Assembly (NCBI RefSeq): GCF_001894945.1
Contig: NZ_BCXE01000016.1
Span: 62,001 to 126,000 of the forward strand
Source: Rhodococcus ruber NBRC 15591
Lineage (GTDB): Bacteria > Actinomycetota > Actinomycetes > Mycobacteriales > Mycobacteriaceae
Length of the DNA: 64,000 nt
Reading direction: 5' to 3'
Shown here: positions 11,619-20,990 of the stretch, piece after piece
How the letters are laid out: every line of letters starts with the position of its first letter
How positions within the stretch are numbered: the first letter of the stretch is position 1
Made by a program: the position numbers and the translations under genes
Notes under the pieces: generated by a model
The model's input: only the letters and a program-made list of their open reading frames with translations
Databases searched by the model: none
Told to the model about the DNA's origin: nothing

Positions 11619-12176
11619 ATGGGAGAGCGCGCCCCGATACGTCCCGACCGGAAGACGGTCCCGAACGGCTCGGACGAGGGCGGAGCCTTCGCGTCGCGGA
11701 CCGGCGGCGAGCCGCAGCTGGGGCGACTGCTCGGGGCGATACTGCCGCTGACGCACCCCGGAGGGCTGTGGTCCACGACGCGGGGGCTCGTGAAAGGAAC
11801 GTGCAGCGCCGCGGCGGCGGTGGGCGGACGGGTGCTCGGTCTCCGCCACCCGGGCGCCCGGCAGGCGGCCGACCCCGTCCTGCCGGCGAACTGGTGGCCC
11901 GACGACCTCGATCTCGAGGCGGCGGCCCGGAAGTGCCCGGGGGTGGATCTGTATGCGGTGACCGTCGACTTCGTCGAGCGCCACCACGGGTTCGCCCTGT
12001 CGATGCTGGGCGGGATCCCGTCCTGGACCGCCGCCTGGTACTCCCGGGTCGGCGTGGCCTATCTGCAGGCCCACCGGATCGCCCGCCCGGACCGGGACGA
12101 ACGGGCCCGCCGCGGGGCACCTCCGTCGGCGCGGGCGACCCGTCCCGGCCTGCAGGTCGTGCACGGCGCCGAGTAG
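11619..12176 (+). CDS. Hypothetical protein, unrecognised family
   Basis: A 185-residue protein I cannot assign. The N-terminal 30 residues are polar; a Gly/Ala-rich stretch with modest hydrophobicity follows (RLLGAILPLTHPGGLW and CSAAAAVGGRVLGL), then a Trp-rich central part (LPANWWPDDLDLE, VDFVERHHGF, IPSWTAAWYSRVGVAYLQ) and a basic tail. Codon bias and an AGGTAGGGAAGC ribosome site ahead of the ATG support this frame over the competing antisense frame. No clear signal peptide. Possibly lineage-restricted. Confidence 0.6.
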   Translation: MGERAPIRPDRKTVPNGSDEGGAFASRTGGEPQLGRLLGAILPLTHPGGLWSTTRGLVKGTCSAAAAVGGRVLGLRHPGARQAADPVLPANWWPDDLDLEAAARKCPGVDLYAVTVDFVERHHGFALSMLGGIPSWTAAWYSRVGVAYLQAHRIARPDRDERARRGAPPSARATRPGLQVVHGAE

Positions 12177-12197
12177 CCCGGCCGGGGCCGGCCGCGC

Positions 12198-12240
12198 CGG
12201 CGACCGACGCGCGGGTGACCGGTCCGCGCGCGCGTCGCCG
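12198..12240. terminator. GC-rich hairpin between converging genes
   Basis: The right arm (12229-12240, CGCGCGTCGCCG) pairs with 12198-12204 plus 12208-12213, leaving a three-base bulge. It sits between the plus-strand hypothetical gene and the minus-strand thrS paralogue, so it may end both transcripts. Confidence 0.55.
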
Positions 12241-12293
12241 TCCCGGCCCGGCCCGATCGATCATGGTCCGGCTCGACGACGGCGAGAGCACCC

Positions 12294-13520
12294 TCACGGC
12301 AGTGCGGACGGGCCCAGGACCCGGCCCCGGACGTCGGCCAGCACCCGGCGCACGAACTGCTCGTGCCCGATGCGCGCCCGCTGACCGCACTGCGGCACCA
12401 GGACGCTGACGGTGCCGTCCGCGAGTTCCTCGTCGCCGACGATCGCGAGGTAGGGATCGCGGTGCAGGCGCGCAGCGCGGATCCGGCTGCCCAGCGATCC
12501 ACCGGAGAGCACCTCGGCGCGAATCCCCTCGTCCAGCAGCCTGTCCCGCAACGCGCCGGCCTCGTCGCGGTGTGGGTCACGGACCGGCAGGACCGCCACT
12601 TGGCGGGGCGAGAGCCACGGCGGCATGCGCCCTTCGAAGCGTTCGACGAGCATCGCGGTCAGCCGCTCCATCGATCCGAGCACACCCCGGTGGATCATCA
12701 CGGGCCGGTGCCTGTGCCCGTCCTCGCCGGTGTATTCGAGGCCGAAACGCTCGGGTTGAGTGAAGTCGAACTGGACGGTGGACACGGTCTCCTCGCGCCC
12801 GTGCGCCCCGGCGACCTGGACGTCGATCTTCGGACCGTAGAACGCGGCCTCCCCCTCGGCTTCGAAGAAGTCCAGCCCACACCGTTCGAGCGCACCGCGC
12901 AGCTGACCCTGAGCATGCGCCCACTGCTCGCCGGAGCCGAGATAGCTGCCCCCGGCACCGCGGAGGGAGAGGCGGTAGCGCCGGGCGTCGAGCCCGAGAA
13001 CCCGATAGCAGCGCTCGATCGCACTCAACGCGAGTTCCACCTCCGCACCGGCCTGTTCGGGCGCGCAGAACACATGCGCGTCGTCGAGACCGATCTGCCG
13101 GACCCGGCTCAGGCCGCCGAGCACGCCCGACAGTTCGCTGCGGAACATCGATCCCAGCTCCGACAGGCGGATCGGCAGGTCGCGGTAGCTGCGGGCCCGC
13201 GAGGCGAAGATCTGGGCGTGATGGGGACAGTTGGCGGGCCGCAGGACGAAACTCTCGCCGCCGACCCGCATCTCGGGGAACATGTCGTCGGCGAACTTGG
13301 ACCAGTGGCCCGACCGGACGAACAGCTCCTTCTTGGCGAGCACCGGGGTGTAGACGCGGCGACAGCCGGACTCGGCCGCCACCTCGGCGGCGAAGGCCTC
13401 GAGCTCGGCACGGATCACCGCACCGTCCGGCAGCCACAGCGGAAGACCCGCACCCACAATCGGCGCGCTGGCGAACATGTCGAGTTCGCGACCGAGCACT
13501 CGGTGATCTGCACCGTTCAT
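12294..13520 (-). CDS. thrS: Short threonyl-tRNA synthetase paralogue lacking TGS and editing domains
   Basis: A 408-residue protein that aligns by eye with only the catalytic and anticodon-binding domains of bacterial ThrRS (normally 640-690 residues); the TGS and editing domains are absent. Active-site zinc ligands are all present: Cys98 (PANCPHH), His149 (DDAHVF) and His277 (VMIHRG). The motif 2 Arg is Arg127 (MFRSE), and motif 3 reads HRGVLGSMER. Motif 2 is divergent: the usual CHRNEPSG is replaced by MFRSELSG. It is probably an active but non-proofreading ThrRS, or a resistance or stress copy backing up a main thrS outside this window. An AACAGGAA site precedes the ATG, and a threonine attenuator lies upstream. 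Confidence 0.9.
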   Translation of the reverse strand: MNGADHRVLGRELDMFASAPIVGAGLPLWLPDGAVIRAELEAFAAEVAAESGCRRVYTPVLAKKELFVRSGHWSKFADDMFPEMRVGGESFVLRPANCPHHAQIFASRARSYRDLPIRLSELGSMFRSELSGVLGGLSRVRQIGLDDAHVFCAPEQAGAEVELALSAIERCYRVLGLDARRYRLSLRGAGGSYLGSGEQWAHAQGQLRGALERCGLDFFEAEGEAAFYGPKIDVQVAGAHGREETVSTVQFDFTQPERFGLEYTGEDGHRHRPVMIHRGVLGSMERLTAMLVERFEGRMPPWLSPRQVAVLPVRDPHRDEAGALRDRLLDEGIRAEVLSGGSLGSRIRAARLHRDPYLAIVGDEELADGTVSVLVPQCGQRARIGHEQFVRRVLADVRGRVLGPSALP

Positions 13521-13578
13521 TTCCTGTTCCTCGACTCTCGTCTCGGCGAGAGGGAGCGACGTGCCCGAACACGACGAA

Positions 13579-13605
13579 AGCCCCGGGACGTCGACTCCCG
13601 GGGCT
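13579..13605 (-). terminator. Attenuator terminator of the thrS paralogue
   Basis: On the minus strand, AGCCCCGGGA (13605-13596) pairs perfectly with TCCCGGGGCT (13588-13579) around a seven-base loop. TTTCGTCGTGTT follows, the most T-rich tail of any hairpin near here. It lies between the leader peptide stop and the synthetase ATG, so it would stop transcription before the gene. Confidence 0.8.
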
Positions 13606-13616
13606 CGCTTGGTGGG

Positions 13617-13679
13617 TCAGCAGTGAGCGACGCGGCGCCGGAAGGCATCCGGCGTCGTCGTGACCTGCTGAGCGTTCAT
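13617..13679 (-). CDS. Threonine leader peptide (20 aa)
   Basis: A minus-strand frame encodes MNAQQVTTTPDAFRRRVAHC and stops at TGA 13617. Codons 7-9 are three consecutive ACG threonine codons. A GTG directly ahead of the ATG (13682) could be the true first codon: it starts seven bases after a TACGAT -10 element, so translation would be leaderless. The threonine codons lie in the 5' arm of a hairpin (CGCCGGA pairing with TCCGGCG). A segment on its 3' side (TTCCGG, then TCGCT) can instead pair with AGCGA and CCGGGA in the terminator's 5' arm. This is the layout of ribosome-mediated attenuation. Confidence 0.8.
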   Translation of the reverse strand: MNAQQVTTTPDAFRRRVAHC

Positions 13680-13689
13680 CACGACCGGA

Positions 13690-13719
13690 ATCGTACGGCC
13701 GGTTTCGCCCGGAAATCAA
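13690..13719 (-). promoter_or_regulatory. Promoter of the thrS leader
   Basis: On the minus strand a TTGATT -35 (13719-13714) and a TACGAT -10 (13695-13690) are separated by 18 bases. The predicted start of transcription falls at or next to the leader's GTG/ATG codons. This is the clearest sigma-A type promoter in the window. Confidence 0.7.
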
Positions 13720-13808
13720 CGGCGAAGAGCGATTGCATCCCGGAGCTCCTGCGCGCCCGGGTTTTTCATCGTCTTTTCGGTAGGCGGCCGTTCGGCTCGG
13801 GCGGGGAC

Positions 13809-13829
13809 CAGGAATTCGGAGAATTCCTG
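13809..13829. repeat. Inverted repeat upstream of the thrS promoter
   Basis: CAGGAATTC (13809-13817) and GAATTCCTG (13821-13829) form a perfect dyad with a three-base centre in an unusually AT-rich stretch, about 90 bases upstream of the thrS -35. It could be a protein-binding site; no regulator gene is adjacent. Confidence 0.5.
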
Positions 13830-13891
13830 CGTTCCGTCCAGGGCGAATTATCCGCGCGGTGGTGAACCGGGAAGATCTCCGACGAGGACGC

Positions 13892-13922
13892 GGGCCGTCG
13901 CACCCCGAGGGTGCGACGGCCC
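13892..13922 (-). terminator. aroK-aroB operon terminator
   Basis: A perfect 14-bp stem: 13892-13905 pairs with 13909-13922 around a three-base loop. It begins 35 bases after the aroB stop on the minus strand. There is no T tract. The 437 bases between thrS and aroB hold this hairpin, the attenuator, its promoter and the inverted repeat. Confidence 0.75.
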
Positions 13923-13957
13923 GTCGACGACGGTCGGCAGCTCAGCCGGTCAGCAGC

Positions 13958-15652
<1,695 letters not shown>

Positions 15653-16840
15653 TCACCGTGGCACCCGGGCCGCGACGGCCTCGAGGTAGTTGCGGACGTT
15701 GGTGCGGGTCTCGTCGATCGAGTCGCCCCCGAACTTCTCGAGCGCGGCCTGCGCCACGACGAGCGCCACCATCGCTTCGGCCACGACACCGGCCGCGGGC
15801 ACGGCGCACACGTCGGAGCGCTGATGGATCGCGACGGCCTCCTCGCCGGAGGCCATGTCGACCGTGGCGAGGGCGCGCGGCACCGTCGAGATGGGCTTCA
15901 TCGCCGCCCGTACCCGCAGCGCCTCGCCGTTGGTCATGCCACCCTCGAGGCCGCCGGCCCGGTTGGTCGAGCGGAGCACGCCGTCCGGGCCGGGCCGGAT
16001 CTCGTCGTGGGCGACGCTGCCGCGCCGGCGGGCGGTCTCGAAGCCGTCGCCGACCTCGACACCCTTGATCGCCTGGATGCCCATGAGGGCCGCGGCGAGC
16101 CGGGCGTCGAGCCGGTCCGCACCGCTGATGAACGAACCCAGGCCCACCGGCAGGCCGTGCACCACGACCTCCACGACACCGCCGAGGGTGTCACCGTCGC
16201 GCTTGGCGGCCTCGATCTCGGCGATCATCGATTCCTCGGCCGCCTTGTCGAAGGCCCGCACGGGGCTGGCGTCGATGGCGGCGAGATCGGCCCCGGTCGG
16301 CTCCGCTCCCACGTAGGGTTCGGACGCGCCGATGGAGATCACATGCGAGACGACCTCCGCGCCGAACACCTGGCGCAGGAAGTTGCGGGCCACGGTGCCG
16401 GCGGCGACCCGGGCCGCGGTCTCCCGGGCGCTGGCGCGCTCGAGGACGGGACGCGCGTCGTCGAAGCCGTACTTGAGCATCCCCGAGTAGTCGGCGTGAC
16501 CGGGTCGCGGGCGGGTGAGCGGTGCGTTGCGGGCCTGTCCGACGAGCAGTTCGGCGTCCACCGGGTCGGCGGACATGATGGTCTCCCACTTGGGCCACTC
16601 GGTGTTGCCGATCTCGATGGCCACCGGGCCACCGAGGGTGTGGCCGTGCCGGACGCCGCCGAGAATGGTGACCTTGTCGGCCTCGAACTTCATGCGTGCG
16701 CCGCGGCCGTAGCCGAGGCGCCGCCGCGCGAGCTGCTCCGAGATGTCGCTCGACGTCACCTCGACACCGGCGACCATCCCCTCGAGCATCGCGACGAGGG
16801 CGGGACCATGGGACTCTCCAGCAGTTATCCAGCGCAGCAC
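15653..16840 (-). CDS. aroC: Chorismate synthase
   Basis: A 395-residue FMN-dependent enzyme making chorismate from EPSP. Visible signatures are [11 protein letters not shown] at the start, [23 protein letters not shown] and [14 protein letters not shown], and near the end [15 protein letters not shown]. The GTG at 16840 has a GGAAGG site eight bases upstream. It leads aroC-aroK-aroB with only four bases to aroK. Confidence 0.96.
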   Translation of the reverse strand: MLRWITAGESHGPALVAMLEGMVAGVEVTSSDISEQLARRRLGYGRGARMKFEADKVTILGGVRHGHTLGGPVAIEIGNTEWPKWETIMSADPVDAELLVGQARNAPLTRPRPGHADYSGMLKYGFDDARPVLERASARETAARVAAGTVARNFLRQVFGAEVVSHVISIGASEPYVGAEPTGADLAAIDASPVRAFDKAAEESMIAEIEAAKRDGDTLGGVVEVVVHGLPVGLGSFISGADRLDARLAAALMGIQAIKGVEVGDGFETARRRGSVAHDEIRPGPDGVLRSTNRAGGLEGGMTNGEALRVRAAMKPISTVPRALATVDMASGEEAVAIHQRSDVCAVPAAGVVAEAMVALVVAQAALEKFGGDSIDETRTNVRNYLEAVAARVPR

Positions 16841-16887
16841 AGGACCATCCTTCCACGTTCGCCGCCACCGGCGGGACGCCGCCCCGG

Positions 16888-17493
16888 TCAAGCCGCCGCC
16901 AGGACCCCGGCGACGGCTGCCGCGCACATCGACGGCCCGTGCGGCAGCACCACACCGCGCGGGCGACGGTGTGCCCGTACCCAACCCACGGCGACGGCGA
17001 CGGCGCCCGCCGCGGCGGTGAGCAGCGGCGGCAGCAGGGCCGCCGTCGTCCACGCCCCCGCGCCGGCGGCGCCCGCGGCTGCCCCCAGCCCGGCGGCGAG
17101 CTTCACGTCGCCCGCGCCGAGACTGCGCGGGACGGCCAGATGGGCAAGCAGGTACGGACCCGCCAGCAGGCACGCCCCGGCGAGCGCCGGGGCTCCCTGC
17201 CCCGCTGCCGCGGCGACCGCGAGGACGACGCCGGCGCCCGGCACGGTCAGCACGTTCGGCAGCCGCCGCGCCGACAGGTCGGCCGCGCTCAGGCACAGGC
17301 ACCACCAGATCAAGGCCGCGACGGCGAACGCGCCCGGCATCGTCGAGGTCGCGAGCACGGCCACGGCGCCACCGGCCGCGCCGGCCGCCTCGCACATCCC
17401 GCGCGGTGGGAGCCGCCGGACGAGGCGGGCGACGAGCCGCCGCATGCCGGTTCCGGCCGCGGCGCCGAGCACGGCGAACAACACGACGGTCAT
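16888..17493 (-). CDS. A24 family prepilin peptidase
   Basis: A 201-residue membrane protein with several hydrophobic helices and the two catalytic Asp residues of type IV prepilin peptidases, in [12 protein letters not shown] and [12 protein letters not shown]. The cytoplasmic methyltransferase region of PilD is absent, as in short TadV-type enzymes. It would cleave pre-pilins or pseudopilins, but no Tad/Flp genes are in the window. A homologue lies beside aroE in M. tuberculosis (Rv2551c, from memory); here it sits beside aroC. Confidence 0.88.
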   Translation of the reverse strand: MTVVLFAVLGAAAGTGMRRLVARLVRRLPPRGMCEAAGAAGGAVAVLATSTMPGAFAVAALIWWCLCLSAADLSARRLPNVLTVPGAGVVLAVAAAAGQGAPALAGACLLAGPYLLAHLAVPRSLGAGDVKLAAGLGAAAGAAGAGAWTTAALLPPLLTAAAGAVAVAVGWVRAHRRPRGVVLPHGPSMCAAAVAGVLAAA

Positions 17494-17656
17494 GCCGTCA
17501 GCGTGCCGTCCGGGTCGCGCCGGAACGACGATCTTGCCGCCCACGACCGGAATCTGTGGACGGACGGGCTGGTTGTGGACAACCCGGTTGCCGGGACGGA
17601 TCGAGCCGGACCTGCGACGATGACCGAATCGTCCCGTCCGCATCCCGGAGGTTCGC

Positions 17657-18031
17657 ATGGAGCTGGCCCGCGTTCTCGAGACCGTCGGCGGCGCCGTCGA
17701 CGTCGTCGGGGTGGCGGTGATCGTCGTCGGTGCGGCGGTGGCGAGCTGGATCGCCCTGCGGTCCTGGCGCCGCTCGCCGGGCGCGCCGATCTACGAACGC
17801 TACCGGCGTGATCTGGGACGGTCCATCCTGCTCGGCCTCGAGTTCCTGGTGGCCGCGGACATCATCAAGACGGTCGCCGTGACCCCCACCTTCACGTCGG
17901 TGGGGGTCCTGGCGATCATCGTCCTGATCCGGACCTTCCTGAGCTGGTCGCTGCAGCTCGAGATCTCCGGGCGGTGGCCGTGGCAGAACGGCAGGAGCGA
18001 ACCGCGGCCCGAGCAGGCACCGGTCAGCTGA
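17657..18031 (+). CDS. DUF1622 membrane protein
   Basis: A 124-residue protein with three membrane helices (VDVVGVAVIVVGAAVASWIAL, ILLGLEFLVAADIIKTVAV, VGVLAIIVLIRTFLSW) and RRDLGRSILLGLEF between, the usual DUF1622 pattern. Function is unknown. A GGAGG site precedes the ATG. Its 3' end overlaps the 3' end of the opposing sigma factor gene by eight bases. Confidence 0.87.
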   Translation: MELARVLETVGGAVDVVGVAVIVVGAAVASWIALRSWRRSPGAPIYERYRRDLGRSILLGLEFLVAADIIKTVAVTPTFTSVGVLAIIVLIRTFLSWSLQLEISGRWPWQNGRSEPRPEQAPVS

Positions 18032-19250
18032 GTTCGGCGCGGCGACGTTGCAGGAAGCCGCGCTCGGCGGCGTTGGTGGCCCGGGCGAGCGCGGCGTCGT
18101 ATGCCGCGGCGGCCTCGGGGAGACGGCCGAGCCGGCGGAGCAGGTCGGCCCGCACCGCGTGCCACAGGTGGTAGCGGTCCAGGTCGAGGTTGTCGACGAG
18201 GTCCAGACCCGCGCCGGGGCCGTCCACCTCGGCCACCGCGACGGCGCGGTGCAGGGCGGCGACCGGGGTGGGGGCGACGACGAGCAGTTGATCGTAGAGC
18301 GCGACCACCTGGCGCCAGTCGGTCGCCCCGACCGTGGCGGCGTCGCTGTGGACGGCGGCGATCGCGGCCTGGATCTGGTACGGGCCGGGCCGGCGCAGCT
18401 GCAGGCAGCGGCGGACGAGGGCCTGTCCCTCGCTGATCAGGTCTCGGTCCCAGAGCGTGCGGTCCTGCGCGGCGAGCGGGATCAGATCGCCGTGGGCGTT
18501 CGTGCGGGCCGGTCGCCGCGCGTCGGTGAGCACCAGCAGCGCGAGCAGGCCCAGCACCTCGGGTTCGTCGGGCAGCAGTTCGGCCAGCAGGCGAGCGAGC
18601 CGGACCGCCTCGGCGCACAGGTCGTCGCGGACCAGACGGTCCCCGCCGGCAGCGGTGTGCCCCTCGGTGAAGACGAGATAGACGACGGCGAGGACGGATG
18701 CGAGGCGGCCGGGTAGCTCCGCTGGGCCCGGAACGCGGTAGGGGATCCGGGCGTCGCGGATCTTGCCCTTGGCGCGCACCAGCCGCTGCGCCATCGTCTT
18801 CTCGGGAACGAGGAAGGCTCGGGCGATGTCGGCGGTGCTCAGGCCGCCGAGCAGCCGGAGCGTGAGAGCGACGCGGGCGGCGGGCGCCAGCGCGGGATGG
18901 CAACACGTGAAGATCAGGCGCAGCCGGTCGTCGGGCACGGCATCGTCCTCGCCGCCGATGTCGCTGGTCACGGCGGCGTGCAGGCGGGCGGCCTCGGCGT
19001 GCTTGCCTGCGCGGGCCTTCTCCCGGCGGAGGCGGTCGATCGCGCGGCGCCGGGCGGTGGTGACGATCCAGCCGGCCGGACTCGGCGGCAGTCCGTCGGC
19101 GGGCCACCGGGCGGCGGCGGCGGTGAACGCGTCCTGCACGGATTCCTCGGCGAGGTCGATGTCCCCGAAGACGCGGACGAGCACGGCGACCGCGCGACCG
19201 TGTTCGCTACGGAACACGCGCGCGATCTCCGCGTCCGTCACCGCGGGCAC
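18024..19250 (-). CDS. ECF42-type sigma factor with C-terminal TPR-like extension
   Basis: A 408-residue sigma factor. Region 2 spans about residues 7-70 (RSEHGRAVAVLVRVFGDIDLAEESVQDAF, then PAGWIVTTARRRAIDRLRRE); region 4 follows (ALTLRLLGGLSTADIARAFLVPEKTMAQRLVRAKGKI). A helical extension of about 230 residues (DUF6596/TPR-like, with LYDQLLVVAPTPVAALHRAVAVAE) has the form typical of ECF42. No anti-sigma gene is adjacent; ECF42 members are instead linked with DGPF/YCII proteins, and one is encoded just upstream. GTG 19250 begins eight bases after that gene's stop. Confidence 0.9.
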   Translation of the reverse strand: MPAVTDAEIARVFRSEHGRAVAVLVRVFGDIDLAEESVQDAFTAAAARWPADGLPPSPAGWIVTTARRRAIDRLRREKARAGKHAEAARLHAAVTSDIGGEDDAVPDDRLRLIFTCCHPALAPAARVALTLRLLGGLSTADIARAFLVPEKTMAQRLVRAKGKIRDARIPYRVPGPAELPGRLASVLAVVYLVFTEGHTAAGGDRLVRDDLCAEAVRLARLLAELLPDEPEVLGLLALLVLTDARRPARTNAHGDLIPLAAQDRTLWDRDLISEGQALVRRCLQLRRPGPYQIQAAIAAVHSDAATVGATDWRQVVALYDQLLVVAPTPVAALHRAVAVAEVDGPGAGLDLVDNLDLDRYHLWHAVRADLLRRLGRLPEAAAAYDAALARATNAAERGFLQRRRAELS

Positions 19251-19257
19251 GGACGTC

Positions 19258-19611
19258 TCACCCGCAGTGCCCGCCCGCCAGCGGCCGCACCTCGATCGGC
19301 AGCGTGATCGCGCGGGCGAGCTTGCGGCCCCATTCGAGGGCGGCGTCGAGGTCGGGCGCCTCGACGACCGTGAACCCCCCGATGTGTTCCTTGCCCTCGA
19401 GGTACGGGCCGTCGGTGGTGAGGATTCCGTCGCCGTCGAGCCGGACCACGGTGGCCGTGCTCGGCGGGTGCAGGCCACCGGCGAACACCCAGGCGCCGGC
19501 GGCGCGCATCTCGGCGTCGACGGCCTCGACGTCGCGCATGATCGGCTCGAGGATCTCCGCCGGCGGCGGGTCGCCGTCCGGCTGGTAGATGCTCAGCAGG
19601 TACTGGGGCAT
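19258..19611 (-). CDS. YCII/DGPF domain protein, ECF42 partner
   Basis: A 117-residue single-domain protein: MPQYLLSIYQPDG at the start, DGPYLEGKEHIGGFTVVEAPD in the middle (the DGPF-like motif) and LDAALEWGRKL later. These ferredoxin-like proteins regularly accompany ECF42 sigma factors and are often among their targets. AGGAGGAGTGCC precedes the ATG. It is the first gene of a two-gene unit with the sigma factor. Confidence 0.9.
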   Translation of the reverse strand: MPQYLLSIYQPDGDPPPAEILEPIMRDVEAVDAEMRAAGAWVFAGGLHPPSTATVVRLDGDGILTTDGPYLEGKEHIGGFTVVEAPDLDAALEWGRKLARAITLPIEVRPLAGGHCG

Positions 19612-19622
19612 GGCACTCCTCC

Positions 19623-20708
19623 TCACGATCGCCGGACCGGCGCCGGTGATCCACCCTCTACACGATCGGCGGGCCGCCGAATCGACATCGCACGCGCCGG
19701 CTCGGAACGTCCCTCTTCCTCCGCACGCCATCGGCTCGGGCTGCACCCGAACCGGTTCCTGAACCAGCGGGAGAAGTTGCTGGGCGCGGAGAACGACAGC
19801 AGGTCGGAAACCTCGGTGAGCGAGTGCCGTCCGCTCCCGACCATGCGTACCGCCAGGTCCGCGCGGGTGGCATCGAGGACGGACGAGAACGTCTCCCCCT
19901 CGTCCGCGAGTCGGCGGTGCACGGTCCGGCGGTCGATGCCGAGACTGCGGGCCACCTGGCCGACCGAGCACCGGCCGGTGGGAAGGAGCAACTCGATCAG
20001 CTCCCGCACCCGGTCCACCGTGGTGGTCTCGCGGGGACTTCCGACCGAGTCGAGGAACTGCTGCGCGTACGACCGCAGCAGCGGATCCGCCATGGCATTG
20101 GGCGCGTCCAGATCCGCGGTGTAGAGGACGATTCCGTCGAAGTCCTGATCGAAGTCGACGGCGGTGCCGAAGACGCGGTGGTGAGTTTCGCGGTGCCGGG
20201 GTGCGGGATGCGCGAACGAGACGGACAGCGGACGCCATTGCGGACCGAGGAAGCCCTGCAGCAGACGATGCATCACCGCTACCGCGAGTTCGACGGATTG
20301 GCGGAACTCCCCGGTCCGGCCGACGTCGAGGGTGATGCGGATGGTGGCGATACCGCCCTGCTCGGTCAGGCGGGTGTGCAGGGCCTCGTTGTACATGTGC
20401 TCGTAGCGCACGAGGATTCGCAGCGCGCTGCGGACGTCCGGCTCCTCGCGGACCACCAGGCTCAGCGGGCCCAGGTTGGAGAACCGTCGTCGCTCGGCCA
20501 GCACGAGGCCGAAGTCGTCGCGATCGGCTGCCGCGGCGGAACGTTCGAGCAGGTCCGCGATCGCCTCGGCCGGTACCCACCGGTCCTGCAGGCTCAGGCC
20601 GGCCAGGTCGAGACCGGACGCGCGCAGCAACGTGGCCGGATCGATCTTCGACGAATGTGCCAGTTCGACATAGCTGTTCAGTGCGGCGTAGCGCGCCAGT
20701 GGTTTCAC
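19623..20708 (-). CDS. AraC family regulator with OruR-type N-terminal domain
   Basis: A 361-residue protein. Residues 1-190 match the arabinose-binding-like domain of OruR/ArgR-type regulators (KPLARYAALNSYVELA at the start). The C-terminal 100 residues hold two helix-turn-helix motifs (CSVGQVARSLGIDRRTVHRRL, and SLTEVSDLLSFSAPSNFSRWFRNRFGCSPSRWR). GTG 20708, with an ACAGGA site, matches the family N-terminus; an in-frame ATG at 20759 is possible. It is divergent from the nine-gene catabolic operon across 282 bases and is its probable activator. Confidence 0.88.
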   Translation of the reverse strand: MKPLARYAALNSYVELAHSSKIDPATLLRASGLDLAGLSLQDRWVPAEAIADLLERSAAAADRDDFGLVLAERRRFSNLGPLSLVVREEPDVRSALRILVRYEHMYNEALHTRLTEQGGIATIRITLDVGRTGEFRQSVELAVAVMHRLLQGFLGPQWRPLSVSFAHPAPRHRETHHRVFGTAVDFDQDFDGIVLYTADLDAPNAMADPLLRSYAQQFLDSVGSPRETTTVDRVRELIELLLPTGRCSVGQVARSLGIDRRTVHRRLADEGETFSSVLDATRADLAVRMVGSGRHSLTEVSDLLSFSAPSNFSRWFRNRFGCSPSRWRAEEEGRSEPARAMSIRRPADRVEGGSPAPVRRS

Positions 20709-20990
20709 TACCGGTCCTGTCCCGAAATGAATGGCAATCCGTCCCCAGGGGATAAGCATATCGCCTCGGGAACCCCTACTGTTAGTTGCATCACAAGGTA
20801 CGGCGAAGTGTGACGGAGCGGATCGAGAGTCCAGACGCCCCAGCAGCTCCGCTTCCATCGCCCCGGGGTCCTCGGCCGCACCCACGGCCGAGAGCCGGGA
20901 TCGCCGCCACCGGCGCTCCCGTCCCACCGAGTTCATACACATCTGCCCTCCGCCGGCCCCCGGCCTGCGAGTGCGCGTTCAGGAGGAAAC

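Noticed and set aside
11604-12164. Antisense 186-codon frame over the 185-residue hypothetical gene
   Set aside because: It lacks a ribosome site and has poorer codon bias; the plus frame has AGGTAGGGAAGC ahead of its ATG and a terminator after it.
12294-13957. T-box riboswitch ahead of thrS
   Set aside because: No specifier-loop architecture or T-box consensus (UGGN) bulge was visible. The Thr-rich leader peptide and mutually exclusive hairpins explain the region better.
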